Source of the DNA: Wenzhouxiangella sp. XN201
Lineage (GTDB): Bacteria > Pseudomonadota > Gammaproteobacteria > Xanthomonadales > Wenzhouxiangellaceae
DNA length: 64,000 bases
Assembly (NCBI RefSeq): GCF_011008905.1
Contig: NZ_JAAIVI010000021.1
Span: 208,857 to 272,856, forward strand
Direction of reading: 5' to 3'
Shown: piece by piece, positions 15,089 to 23,804 of the stretch
Layout of the letters: each line of letters opens with the position of its first letter
Numbering within the stretch: position 1 is the stretch's first letter
Position numbers and translations under genes: made by a program
Notes under the pieces: generated by a model
The model's database searches: none
Seen by the model: the letters and a program-made list of their open reading frames with translations, nothing else
Told to the model about the DNA's origin: nothing

Positions 15089-17470
15089 GTGACTTCCGGG
15101 GAAGGAAGGCTCTCCACCGAGCAACATCCCGAGCGCATCGCCGAGCCACCGGGCCGTGCGATGGCTGTTGTCTTGCTACTGGTTCTGATTTCCGCGGCAA
15201 TCTGGTGGGGTGGGTTGGCGCCCTCCATGCAGCCGCCGCCGGTGGTGGCGGAGAGTGCACCGGAATCGGAGTTTTCCGCCGAGCGAGCCCGGCACCATTT
15301 GCGCGAGATTACCCGGCAGCCCCGTCCGGTCGGGTCGGAAGCGCATGATCTGACCCGCGACTACCTGCTCAATCAACTTCGGGGGTTGGGGCTGGCGCCC
15401 GAAGTGCAGCGCGCGACCGGTATGCGTCGGTTTGGCTCCTCCGTTTGGTCTGCCGACGCGGTCAATATCATGGCGCGGATTGAAGTGAGTGGCGAGGGCC
15501 GGGCCGTGGTGTTGATGGCTCATTACGATTCCGTTCCGAATTCCCCGGGCGCCAACGATGCAGGCAATGGCGTCAGCGCTATCCTGGAAACCGCGCGGGC
15601 GTTGCTTTCCGGTCCGCCGCCGGAAAACGACGTGATCTTGTTGATCACCGATGCCGAGGAGGTTGGACTGCTCGGTGCCAAGGCGTTTGTCGACGAGCAT
15701 CCCTGGGCAGCCGATATCGGCATCGTGCTCAACGTCGAAGGACGTGGCAAGGGCGGGCCGGTACACATGTTCCGCACTGCAGGGGGCAACGGCAACATGA
15801 TCCGCATGCTCGGCCGGACAGTACCCCGGCCGTCGGCCGAGTCGCTGTCGAGCGCCGTGTTCGGTCTGATGCCCAACGACACCGATCTGACCGTGTTCGA
15901 ACAGGCCGGCCATGCGGGCATGGACTTCGCCAATGTGCATGGGCTGACTCATTACCACTCGCCGATGGACAGCTACGAGCGCGCTGACCCGCGATCGCTG
16001 CAGCAGCACGGTGAGTACCTGCTCAATCTGGCGCGCGGCTTCGGTAACGAGGATCTTGCGTCGCTTGGGTCACCGGAGCGGGTGTATTTCACTGCGCCCG
16101 TGTTCGGTCTGATCCACTATCCAGCCGCCTGGGCCTTGCCGCTGGCCGTGCTGATGGCCCTGGCGGTTGTGGCGGCCGCCTGGCGGGCAAGGAAGCGCGC
16201 CGTTGCATCGCCGGGCCGTGTGGTGGTGGGCGCAGTGGCGTTGATCGCGATGATGGCGCTCTTGCCGGTTCTCAGCGCCTATAGCTGGGGCCTGATTCGC
16301 ATGCAGGTGCCCGAGTACCCGTGGTTCGGCAATGGGGCGGTGTATCACAGCACCTGGTATCTGGCCGCCTTTTGCCTGCTGGCGGCGGCCGGCTTCGTGA
16401 TGCTGGTGGCCGGCCTGCGTCGATGGTTGCGTGTGGGCGACCTGTTCCTGGGCGCGGCGCTGGTCTGGGCCGTGCTGGGACTGGTTGCTTCCTGGTGGTT
16501 GCCCGGTGCCTCTTACCTGTTGCTGTGGCCTTTGCTGTTTGCCCTGGCCGGTTTTGCATTTGCCGCACGGCGGTTCAGTCCTGCGGTGGGTGCCGGGGTC
16601 GTCACGTTGTGCGTACTGCCGGTCATTGTCTTCTACGCGCAAATGGTCGTCGAAATCGAAGTGGCGATGACCCTGGACATGATCGGCGCACCGATCGCCC
16701 TGCTTGTCATGGCATTGGGGCTGATGGTCGTGACCATTGAACATATCCGGAGTGCATTGCGATGGGCCTTGCCGACGGGCCTCGCACTGGCAGGTGTGGC
16801 GATTTTGGTCGCGGCACTCTGGCAGGCGGGATTCGACGACAATCGAAAGAAGCCCAACAGTGTGGAGTACATCGCCGACCTCAGCGCCGGGGAGGCGGCC
16901 TGGTACTCGATGGATCCCGAACCGGACGAATGGACCCGGCAGTACCTGGGCCCCGAGCCGGTACAGGACGGTTTGCCCGAATGGGCGCCAGCCTACCTGC
17001 GCGAGCCCGATCGGGCCTGGCACCGGCCGGCCGAGCTTGTGGATCTGGATGCGCCCGATGCCCGGCTGATCGGTGTCGAATCAAGCAGGGGCGAATCGGA
17101 ATATCGAATCCATGTCACCGCGCCCACCGGTGCCTACGCCACGGTCATCGACTTCGCCCAGCTATCCGGGGTGCGGTCGCTGAGCATCAACGGCCGCGAA
17201 GTGCCGGGAACGGGTGAGGCCGAATCCGAACCGGTCGAGACGATCATCCATTACGGCATGGATGAAGCGGGAGTCGAACTGCAATTCACCGCCGAGGATT
17301 CAGATGAGCTGGAACTGGTGCTGAGAAGCAATATTCCGGGTCTGCCGACTCCAGAGTCAGGCAGCGTCCCCCAGCGCCCAGCCAGCATGATGGCGGCCGG
17401 GCCAAGCGCTGATCGCACGCGAATGCAGCGGACGGTGCGGCTGGATACTTCGCGCGGCCAAGCGCGGTGA
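15089..17470 (+). CDS. Membrane M28-family zinc aminopeptidase
   Basis: 793 residues with a GTG start. An N-terminal membrane anchor (about 25-45) precedes a periplasmic M28 domain: zinc ligands MAHYDS (about H145), GANDAGNG (Asp about 156), TDAEEVG (catalytic Glu pair about 188-190), NVEGRG and HYHSPMD (about H288). Then follow about eight hydrophobic segments (350-580) and a C-terminal soluble domain. This matches the Fxna/Pff1-like large M28 proteins of bacteria. It hydrolyses N-terminal residues of peptides outside the cytoplasm. It follows the collagen-like gene by 108 bp with no clear terminator. Confidence 0.87.
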   Translation: MTSGEGRLSTEQHPERIAEPPGRAMAVVLLLVLISAAIWWGGLAPSMQPPPVVAESAPESEFSAERARHHLREITRQPRPVGSEAHDLTRDYLLNQLRGLGLAPEVQRATGMRRFGSSVWSADAVNIMARIEVSGEGRAVVLMAHYDSVPNSPGANDAGNGVSAILETARALLSGPPPENDVILLITDAEEVGLLGAKAFVDEHPWAADIGIVLNVEGRGKGGPVHMFRTAGGNGNMIRMLGRTVPRPSAESLSSAVFGLMPNDTDLTVFEQAGHAGMDFANVHGLTHYHSPMDSYERADPRSLQQHGEYLLNLARGFGNEDLASLGSPERVYFTAPVFGLIHYPAAWALPLAVLMALAVVAAAWRARKRAVASPGRVVVGAVALIAMMALLPVLSAYSWGLIRMQVPEYPWFGNGAVYHSTWYLAAFCLLAAAGFVMLVAGLRRWLRVGDLFLGAALVWAVLGLVASWWLPGASYLLLWPLLFALAGFAFAARRFSPAVGAGVVTLCVLPVIVFYAQMVVEIEVAMTLDMIGAPIALLVMALGLMVVTIEHIRSALRWALPTGLALAGVAILVAALWQAGFDDNRKKPNSVEYIADLSAGEAAWYSMDPEPDEWTRQYLGPEPVQDGLPEWAPAYLREPDRAWHRPAELVDLDAPDARLIGVESSRGESEYRIHVTAPTGAYATVIDFAQLSGVRSLSINGREVPGTGEAESEPVETIIHYGMDEAGVELQFTAEDSDELELVLRSNIPGLPTPESGSVPQRPASMMAAGPSADRTRMQRTVRLDTSRGQAR

Positions 17471-17529
17471 GAAACTTTTGCCAGCTGATTGTTAGTATGC
17501 AATTGGAAGGTGAACGATAGGGTTATCGC

Positions 17530-17727
17530 GTGCCACCAAAAGTTCGAGAATTGGTAAAAAGGCTAGAAAAAGCCGGGTTTGCAGACCGTGGAGGCAAGGG
17601 AAGCCACCGGAATTTCATTCATCCGAATGTGTCGAAACCAGTGACGATTTCCGGCAAACTTGGGGATGATGCCAAGAAATACCAGATAAGGGCGGTAGAA
17701 AAGGCCGTCGAGGAAGCGATGAAATGA
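17530..17727 (+). CDS. hicA: HicA-type mRNA interferase toxin
   Basis: 65 residues from a GTG start. The double-stranded-RNA-binding-like fold is recognised from VRELVKRLEKAGF, then GGKGSHRNFIHP with the catalytic His, and KPVTISGK. HicA cleaves mRNA in a translation-independent way and is neutralised by HicB. It overlaps hicB by 4 nt, the normal arrangement. The RNA-cleaving residue (His in KGSHR) is intact, so the toxin is predicted to be functional. Confidence 0.88.
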   Translation: MPPKVRELVKRLEKAGFADRGGKGSHRNFIHPNVSKPVTISGKLGDDAKKYQIRAVEKAVEEAMK

Positions 17728-17969
17728 AAGAAAGCGCACTTTACGCAAAAATTGTGGAATGGTCTGAAGAGGATCAGTGCTTTGTCGGTAGCGCTCCTGG
17801 GCTCGTCTATGGAGGCTGCCATGGTTCAGACGAAAAGCAGGTTTTTGCTGAGCTGTGCGAGATCGTGAACGAAGCCATCGAGCTCTATCATCAGGATGGC
17901 AAGCCTCTTCCAGCCCCCACTGCTGGCCGTGATCTCGCCAACACACTGGTTACTGATGGTCATGCATAA
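17724..17969 (+). CDS. hicB: HicB-type antitoxin, short form
   Basis: 81 residues. The partial RNase-H-like fold is recognised from YAKIVEWSEEDQCFVGSAPGL and the following GSDEKQVFAELCEIVNEAIE. It binds and blocks HicA. Most HicB proteins carry a C-terminal HTH or ribbon-helix-helix DNA-binding domain; this one ends after ANTLVTDGHA without one. The overlapping downstream HTH gene probably supplies that function. Overlaps hicA by 4 nt (ATGA). Confidence 0.83.
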   Translation: MKESALYAKIVEWSEEDQCFVGSAPGLVYGGCHGSDEKQVFAELCEIVNEAIELYHQDGKPLPAPTAGRDLANTLVTDGHA

Positions 17970-18249
17970 TCCGCCGCATTCCGGAGAATTCATCCGCGAG
18001 GTCTATCTGGAGCCCCACTCCATGACCGGGCGTCAGCTCGCTTCAAAGCTGGGTGTTTCACCTTCCACCCTCAATCGCATCTTGCAGGGCCGGAGTGGTA
18101 TCAGTCCCGAGATGGCACTTCGTCTTTCCAAGGCGCTTGGGCGTTCACCCGAGAGTTGGCTGGCGATGCAAGATAGTTACGAGCTTTGGCATGCTCGGCA
18201 GTCTGTGGATCTTGGCGCCGTAGAGAAAATCGAGTTCCGAGCAGCCTGA
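17962..18249 (+). CDS. HigA-family XRE antitoxin/regulator overlapping hicB
   Basis: 95 residues from ATG 17962 (an ATG two codons upstream at 17956 is also possible); the start overlaps the hicB stop by 8 nt. The helix-turn-helix reads TGRQLASKLGVSPSTLNRIL, preceded by NPPHSGEFIREVYLEP, the typical HigA start. No higB toxin is adjacent. The overlap means it is translationally coupled to hicB, so it likely works as the DNA-binding repressor of a three-gene hic operon. Alternatively it is an orphan HigA acquired next to hicAB. Confidence 0.8.
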   Translation: MHNPPHSGEFIREVYLEPHSMTGRQLASKLGVSPSTLNRILQGRSGISPEMALRLSKALGRSPESWLAMQDSYELWHARQSVDLGAVEKIEFRAA

Positions 18250-18289
18250 CAGGAGAGGGGTCAGCCAATCGATATGCGAGGTGGTGGCA

Positions 18290-19207
18290 ATGTCTGACTC
18301 AAGAAGTAAAGCCGTTCGTAAACGGGCGTTAGGTGTTTTCCAGCTTTTTGCCGGCCTGGTTCTCCTGGCCGGGGCCGCGCAGGCCGGCTCGGACTGGCCC
18401 CGGGTTGTGTATTCGGAAGATGGCACTCCGATTTCCTATGAAGTGCACGGTTCTGGTGAGCCCACGCTGGTGTTCGTGCATGGCTGGAGTTGTGATCTCC
18501 GTTACTGGCGGGCGCAGGTTCGCCATTTTTCCAGGAATCACAAGGTGGTGACGGTCGATCTGGCCGGTCATGGTCATTCGGGCTTGCAGCGCGAGTCCTA
18601 TTCCATGTCCGCCTTCGGCGAAGATGTGCGGGCAGTCATCGAGGCCGTCGGCAGTGACGATGTCGTGTTAATCGGGCACTCCATGGGCGGGCCAGTGGTG
18701 GCAGAAACGGCCCAGCTGTTGCCGGATCGGGTCAGGGGATTGATCGGCGTTGACACCTTCCAGAACCTTGAGGAGGAGGTCACGCAGGAAGGAATGGATG
18801 AATGGCTTGCACCGTTCAAGAGCGATTTCCGCGAACGCGCCAGTCAGTTTGTCGCCAGTATGTTCGTGCCTGAAACCGATGAGAGCCTTCGCGATTGGGT
18901 GATTGCCGACATGTCTGCAGCGCCCCCGGACGTGGCGATGAGCGCCATGGAGCACTTGTTGAAGGACACGATGACTGGAGAGGCGAGGCAGGTATTTGAT
19001 GGCCTCGAGATCCCGGTCGTGACCATCAACGCGGACCTGTGGCCGACCAATGTCGAGGCCAATCGGCGGCATATGCACTCCTTCGATGCCGTCCTGATGC
19101 AAGGCACCGACCATTTCCTGCACATGGCCCGGCCCGAGGCCTTCAATACCCAACTGGCCGAAGTGATTGCTCAATTGACCAACAGCGACAGCCCTCGAAA
19201 CGACTGA
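18290..19207 (+). CDS. Alpha/beta-hydrolase, exported
   Basis: 305 residues starting at ATG 18290 (GAGGTGGTGGCA upstream). Residues about 12-34 form a signal peptide. The fold is shown by FVHGW (oxyanion region), VDLAGHGHS, the nucleophile elbow GHSMGG (Ser about 131) and a C-terminal GTDHFLHM His. This is the epoxide hydrolase/haloperoxidase-like group; the substrate is unknown. It follows the hic operon with 40 bp spacing; no functional link is expected. Confidence 0.83.
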   Translation: MSDSRSKAVRKRALGVFQLFAGLVLLAGAAQAGSDWPRVVYSEDGTPISYEVHGSGEPTLVFVHGWSCDLRYWRAQVRHFSRNHKVVTVDLAGHGHSGLQRESYSMSAFGEDVRAVIEAVGSDDVVLIGHSMGGPVVAETAQLLPDRVRGLIGVDTFQNLEEEVTQEGMDEWLAPFKSDFRERASQFVASMFVPETDESLRDWVIADMSAAPPDVAMSAMEHLLKDTMTGEARQVFDGLEIPVVTINADLWPTNVEANRRHMHSFDAVLMQGTDHFLHMARPEAFNTQLAEVIAQLTNSDSPRND

Positions 19208-19225
19208 CGCTGCCGATTTGATCGT

Positions 19226-20113
19226 TTAGTTCGGGGTTAGCGCTTCGGCCAGGTAATCGATCATCAAGCGCAGCTTCGGGGTTACGTGGCGGCGTGAGGG
19301 GTAAAGAGCGTGGATGCCCAGTTCACCGGCGTGGTAGTCGGGCAGTAGTTCGACCAGGAGGCCGGCTTCGAGATCGGCGCCCACCAGGAAACTCGGTTGC
19401 AGGATGATGCAGCGATGTTGCAGGGCGCCTGTTCGGCAGGTGTCGCCGTTGTTGGAGTGCAGTACCGGGCGCAGGCGTACGCTGACCTCGCCTTCCGGAC
19501 CCGTGAAGCGCCACTCGTCGCCGAGGGCAAAGTAGCTGTAAGACCACACGGCGTGATCGGCCAGTTCGCGCGGGTGTTGGGGTGTTCCATTGTTCGCCAG
19601 GTATTCGGGCGAGGTGCACAGAACCATGCGTGTGGTCGACAGCTCTCTTGCGATCAGCGTCGAATCGGGGAGCCGGCCGATGCGGATGGCCAGGTCGTAG
19701 CCTTCCTCGACCAGGTCGACGCTGCGGTCCGACAGCGTGATGTCGAGCTTCAGTCGCGGGTGTCGTTCGAGAAAATCACCCCAGAGGCCGGCCAGGTGCT
19801 GCACCCCGAAACTGACCGGCGCGTTGATGCGCAGACGGCCGATGGCCTCGGCGCTGCGCTCGGTGATCTCGGCCTCGGCATCCGACAGTTCCTCGAGAAG
19901 CTGGCGGGCGCGTTCGAGAAAGACTTCCCCATCCTCGGTCAGCGACAGCCTTCGCGTGGTGCGGTTGAGCAGGCGCACGCCCAGGCGCGACTCCAGCGCG
20001 GCCAGCTGGCGGGAAACGGCCGCCGACGACAGGTTCAGGGCCTCGGCTGCACCGACGAAGCTGCCGGCATCGACCACGGCGCTGAACACCTGCATTTCCT
20101 GGAAACGATCCAT
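19226..20113 (-). CDS. LysR-family transcriptional regulator
   Basis: 295 residues. The N-terminal winged HTH reads VVDAGSFVGAAEALNLSSAAVSRQLAALE, followed by a substrate-binding domain (about 90-295). It is divergent from the DoxX-like gene and the extradiol dioxygenase, a frequent pairing, so these are its likely targets. An inverted repeat lies just 5' of its start codon (see 20115-20131). The inducer is unknown. Confidence 0.92.
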   Translation of the reverse strand: MDRFQEMQVFSAVVDAGSFVGAAEALNLSSAAVSRQLAALESRLGVRLLNRTTRRLSLTEDGEVFLERARQLLEELSDAEAEITERSAEAIGRLRINAPVSFGVQHLAGLWGDFLERHPRLKLDITLSDRSVDLVEEGYDLAIRIGRLPDSTLIARELSTTRMVLCTSPEYLANNGTPQHPRELADHAVWSYSYFALGDEWRFTGPEGEVSVRLRPVLHSNNGDTCRTGALQHRCIILQPSFLVGADLEAGLLVELLPDYHAGELGIHALYPSRRHVTPKLRLMIDYLAEALTPN

Positions 20114-20114
20114 T

Positions 20115-20131
20115 ATTGCATTTTACGCAAT
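20115..20131. promoter_or_regulatory. LysR-type operator candidate
   Basis: ATTGCATTTTACGCAAT, an interrupted inverted repeat (ATTGC/GCAAT) containing a T-N11-A core as expected for LysR-type binding sites. It starts 2 bp before the lysR start codon on the minus strand, and about 105 bp from the DoxX start. Placement so close to the ATG suggests autoregulation. Confidence 0.5.
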
Positions 20132-20235
20132 AACTAATCTCATACAAAGCTGTTTATTCCTTCAAATGAAAGGCATAGGATGGTTTCCATCGCGGGCCCA
20201 CCGGGCCCCGAAGCCCATTACCGAAGGAGTAGATC

Positions 20236-20685
20236 ATGAACAACACGACATTCAACAAGCTGCTTGCCACGCACGCCGGCTGGGGTCCGCTGGCCCTGCG
20301 CCTGGCTGCCGGCATCATTTTCGTCGCCCACGGTTCCCAGAAACTGTTCGGCTGGTTCGGCGGTAACGGCCTCGAAGGCACGGCCGGCTGGATGGCCTCG
20401 ATCGGGCTCGAGCCCGGCCTGGCGATGGCCGTGCTGGCCGGCAGTGCCGAGTTCTTCGGCGGTCTGGCGCTGATCATCGGCCTGTTGGTCCGACCGGCTG
20501 CCGTGGCGCTGGCCATCACCATGCTGGTGGCGATCTTTGCCGTGCACTGGTCCAACGGCCTGTTCATGGCCAACAACGGCTACGAGTTTGCGCTGTCGCT
20601 GTTCGCTATCAGCGTGGCTCTGGTTTTCACCGGTGCCGGCAAGGCCTCGCTCGACGACTACATCAGCGGGTCTAACGAGATCTGA
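20236..20685 (+). CDS. DoxX-family membrane protein
   Basis: 149 residues with four hydrophobic segments. The N-terminal signature LRLAAGIIFVAHGSQKLFGW is that of DoxX/YphA-type inner-membrane proteins; function is linked to redox or aromatic-compound responses but not firmly known. GAAGGAG precedes the start by 7-8 nt. The extradiol dioxygenase gene follows by 60 bp on the same strand and is likely cotranscribed; LysR is divergent. Confidence 0.9.
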   Translation: MNNTTFNKLLATHAGWGPLALRLAAGIIFVAHGSQKLFGWFGGNGLEGTAGWMASIGLEPGLAMAVLAGSAEFFGGLALIIGLLVRPAAVALAITMLVAIFAVHWSNGLFMANNGYEFALSLFAISVALVFTGAGKASLDDYISGSNEI

Positions 20686-20745
20686 TCGCTTGTTGCAACA
20701 GCCCGGGCTGATCCTCGGCCCGGGATTCATAGCGGAGATCGCATC

Positions 20746-21528
20746 ATGAAACGCCTGCCCAGCCTGTTCATTTCCCACGGTGCGCCGGATTTCGCGCTGC
20801 AACCGGGCGTGATCGGCGAAAAGCTGGGCTCGCTCGGCAGGCAGTTGTCGCCGATCGAGGCGGTGGTGGTCGTCTCGCCCCACTGGATGACCGACAGCAT
20901 CCGTGTAACAGCCAGCCCTCAGCCGGCCACCATTCATGACTTTCGCGGATTCGACCCGGCGCTCAAGGAGGTGGAATACCCGGCGCCGGGCCATCCTGAT
21001 CTGGCCGCGCGGATTGTCGAGCGCTTGCAAAAGGCCGGCTGGTCAGCGCGAACCGACCCGGAACGCGGACTCGACCACGGCGCCTGGGTGCCGCTCACGC
21101 ATCTGTTGCCGGACGCTTCGGTACCGGTCGTGCAGGTTTCCCTGCCGGCTGAACTGGATGGCGAGTCGGCTTTTTCGCTCGGCCGCGCCTTGTCGCCGCT
21201 GGCCGATGAAGGCGTTCTGGTGATCGGCTCGGGCAGCCTGACCCATAACCTCTACGAGGTGTTCCGGGGCACCGAGGATACCGAGTATGCCGAAGCCTTC
21301 GCAGGCTGGATTCGCCAGGCGGTCGAGGCAGGCGACACCGAGCGCCTCAAGTCGGCACTCGAGCTTGCGCCGCATGCCCGCCGCGCCCATCCGACGCCAG
21401 AGCACTACTGGCCGCTGGTGGTGGCCGCCGGCGCCGGCAGCGCACCGCCGGCCACCGTATTGGAAGGCGGCATGACCTACGAGGTGCTCTGCATGGACGC
21501 CTTCGTGTTCGGCCCCTTAAGCCGGTGA
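20746..21528 (+). CDS. ygiD: Class III extradiol dioxygenase (4,5-DOPA dioxygenase-like)
   Basis: 260 residues with the LigB/DODA fold. Metal-binding His residues lie in FISHGAP (H10), SPHWM and LTHNLYEV, and the active-site region GLDHGAWVPL is intact. The family opens catechol-type rings such as L-DOPA between C4 and C5 and includes E. coli YgiD. It forms a likely operon with doxX under the divergent LysR. The last 12 nt overlap the convergent minus-strand gene. Confidence 0.9.
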   Translation: MKRLPSLFISHGAPDFALQPGVIGEKLGSLGRQLSPIEAVVVVSPHWMTDSIRVTASPQPATIHDFRGFDPALKEVEYPAPGHPDLAARIVERLQKAGWSARTDPERGLDHGAWVPLTHLLPDASVPVVQVSLPAELDGESAFSLGRALSPLADEGVLVIGSGSLTHNLYEVFRGTEDTEYAEAFAGWIRQAVEAGDTERLKSALELAPHARRAHPTPEHYWPLVVAAGAGSAPPATVLEGGMTYEVLCMDAFVFGPLSR

Positions 21529-22170
21529 GGTATCGGCGGCGGTCGGGAAACGCCGGTAAGCCCAGAGAATGCCGGCGGTGGCGACCAGCAGCGGCAGGAT
21601 GACCGAAGCCTCCAGTGATAGCCCGAAAGGCAGGCCGATGCGTACGATCGCCATGAACGCGATGGTGAAGGCCAGGATCATCCGCACCAGGTGTCGCCTG
21701 ATCCAGTAGTTGGGTTGCTCGGGACGAACAGCGAGCATGTGCAGATCCTGAACCACCAGGAAACCGAACATCGCCGCCAACACGAGGGGGCCGATGAAGA
21801 CCTGCTCCTGCAGCAGGCTGAAACGCACAAACTGGAAGGTCACGAACAACATCAGGATTGAAACCAGAACGACCAGTGCGATCGAACAGGCCTTGAACCC
21901 CCGCATGTCCCGGTTGATCGAAAGCAGGGCGGCGGGCACCAGGTAGAACTCGGCCGTGGCCAGCACGATGGCCAGGGGCAGGAACTCATGGAACATCATG
22001 ATCAACGTGGTCAATGCGACCGGCAGCATGAGCCCGGCAAAAACCCATCCGCCCCGTCGGTGGATACGGGACCCCTTGGTCGAGACCAGGGCAACCAGTC
22101 CGCCGGCTATGGCTGTAAATCCCAGGCCGACGTGCGCCCAGCCATTGAAGTGGTAGATCAGCTCGTTCAT
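21517..22170 (-). CDS. Seven-helix membrane protein (DUF2306-like)
   Basis: 217 residues from ATG 22170; earlier in-frame starts lack hydrophobicity. The first helix with HFNGWAHVGLGFTAIAGGLVALVS and the loop KGSRIHRRGGW match the DUF2306-type proteins, which have a conserved KG-x-x-x-H-R motif. About seven helices follow. Function unknown. The 3' end overlaps the dioxygenase gene by 12 nt, convergently. Confidence 0.7.
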   Translation of the reverse strand: MNELIYHFNGWAHVGLGFTAIAGGLVALVSTKGSRIHRRGGWVFAGLMLPVALTTLIMMFHEFLPLAIVLATAEFYLVPAALLSINRDMRGFKACSIALVVLVSILMLFVTFQFVRFSLLQEQVFIGPLVLAAMFGFLVVQDLHMLAVRPEQPNYWIRRHLVRMILAFTIAFMAIVRIGLPFGLSLEASVILPLLVATAGILWAYRRFPTAADTSPA

Positions 22171-22374
22171 CGAATTTCTCCCGTCGATCGACGCATCTGG
22201 CGGTTGTTCGGCTGCAATCGTGCGCGACGGCATGCAACGAACACCGCTTACTGAATCAATCGTATTTGGTGCAGAAACACTGCCACGACTGACGGTCGTG
22301 CATGCGCCAGTGCCCGGGCCGTCGCGATCGCCGGTCGCTTGACTGGGCCATTGGTTGGCCTCAAGTTGAATCGA

Positions 22375-22929
22375 ATGAATCCATCGTCGCATTCACCACA
22401 ACAAGCGCGAGACGGCCACTGGGTCTTCGGCTATGGCTCGCTGATCTACAAGGTCGATTTCCCGTATCGACAGCGGGAAGTGGCCAGCATCGAGGGCTAT
22501 GCGCGGCGGTTCTGGCAGGGTTCGCACGACCACCGCGGCACGCCCGATGCACCGGGGCGTGTTCTGACCCTGGTGCCCGAGCCCGACCATGTCTGTCTCG
22601 GAATGGCCTATCTCGTGGATGGCGAGGTGTTCGCGCACCTCGACCATCGCGAGAAGAACGGCTATGAACGCCGGCAGGTTTCCATTCGACTGCGCGAATC
22701 CGATCTTAGCGTCGCAGGAACGGTCTATTTCGCCGGTCAGGACAACCCCGCCTGGCTGGGGCCGGCCGATGCGAGCGAAATCGCCCGGCATATCGGGCGT
22801 TCGCGCGGCCCGAGTGGCAGCAATCGTGACTACCTGCTGAAACTGGCCCGGGCCCTGCGCGAACTGGGCGCGGAGGATTCTCACGTCTTCGAGCTGGAAC
22901 AGTATCTCCTCCAATCTGCCGGACATTGA
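22375..22929 (+). CDS. ChaC-like gamma-glutamylcyclotransferase
   Basis: 184 residues from ATG 22375. FGYGSLIY at about 18-25 is the substrate-binding loop, and HLDHREKNGYERR holds the catalytic Glu of the GGCT fold. ChaC enzymes degrade glutathione to 5-oxoproline and Cys-Gly. The region upstream is divergent from the DUF2306-like gene. Bacterial chaC is often linked to cation exchange, but no transporter is adjacent. Confidence 0.85.
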   Translation: MNPSSHSPQQARDGHWVFGYGSLIYKVDFPYRQREVASIEGYARRFWQGSHDHRGTPDAPGRVLTLVPEPDHVCLGMAYLVDGEVFAHLDHREKNGYERRQVSIRLRESDLSVAGTVYFAGQDNPAWLGPADASEIARHIGRSRGPSGSNRDYLLKLARALRELGAEDSHVFELEQYLLQSAGH

Positions 22930-22974
22930 CCGCGTCGACGTCGTGTCCCGGGCAACTCGCGTATCATTCGCCGC

Positions 22975-23748
22975 ATGCTTTTATTCATTGTCTTTGGCGG
23001 CCTGATCGGGCTTTTCGCCGGTGGCCTGATCGGCCTGTTTCTGGGTGCTGCGCTGGGCTACGGCGTCGGCGTTTTCATGCTGGGCGTTCTTCTGTCGCGA
23101 GGGCTGGGCGCGATTCAGCAGCAGTTCCTCGACTCGACCTTTGCCGTGATGGGTGCGCTGTGCAAGGCCGACGGAAAAGTCACGCGTGACGAAATCCGCG
23201 TCGCCGAGCAGTACTTCGAGCGCTTCGGGCTTTCGCAGGAACAGCGCCGGGGTGCCCGGGACTCCTTCAACCGCGGCAAGTCCGAAGACTTCGACCTCGA
23301 CGGCGAGGTGACCCGCCTGCGCGGTGTGACGCGCGGCAACCAGCCCCTGCTTCAGCTCTTCTTGCAGGTTCAGCTCTCGGCAATCGCGGCCGACGGTGTT
23401 CTCGACGACGCCGAGCGCGACATGCTGATGCGCGTGGCCCGTGGACTCGGCTTGTCGGAGGCCGATGTCGCGCGCCTGGAAGCGATGCTGAGAGGCGGCG
23501 GTGGTGCCGGCCAGACCAGCGGCGGCAGTCTCGACGATGCCTATGCCGTGCTGGGCGTCGAATCGTCCGCCAGCGACGCCGAGGTCAAGAAGGCCTACCG
23601 CCGCTTGATGAGCAAGTACCACCCCGACAAGCTCGCCAGCAATGGCATGCCCGAGAACATGCGCTCGGTCGCCAAGGAACGGGTGCGCGAGATCCGCAAT
23701 GCCTATGATCGGATCAAGAAGCAGCGCAATCGAGAGCAGGCGGCGTAG
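22975..23748 (+). CDS. djlA: DjlA co-chaperone: membrane-anchored TerB and J-domain protein
   Basis: 257 residues. A glycine-rich membrane segment (about 1-35, GGLIGLFAGGLIGLFLG), a TerB-like acidic helical domain (55-165) and a C-terminal J domain with the HPD tripeptide (YHPDKLAS) are in the normal DjlA order. It stimulates DnaK ATPase at the inner membrane. Length is usual for the family. Confidence 0.94.
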   Translation: MLLFIVFGGLIGLFAGGLIGLFLGAALGYGVGVFMLGVLLSRGLGAIQQQFLDSTFAVMGALCKADGKVTRDEIRVAEQYFERFGLSQEQRRGARDSFNRGKSEDFDLDGEVTRLRGVTRGNQPLLQLFLQVQLSAIAADGVLDDAERDMLMRVARGLGLSEADVARLEAMLRGGGGAGQTSGGSLDDAYAVLGVESSASDAEVKKAYRRLMSKYHPDKLASNGMPENMRSVAKERVREIRNAYDRIKKQRNREQAA

Positions 23749-23804
23749 CGACGCCAGCACTGCGTAAGCTCGGCCCGCCCGCGTACAATTGATCAGGGCT
23801 TCCC

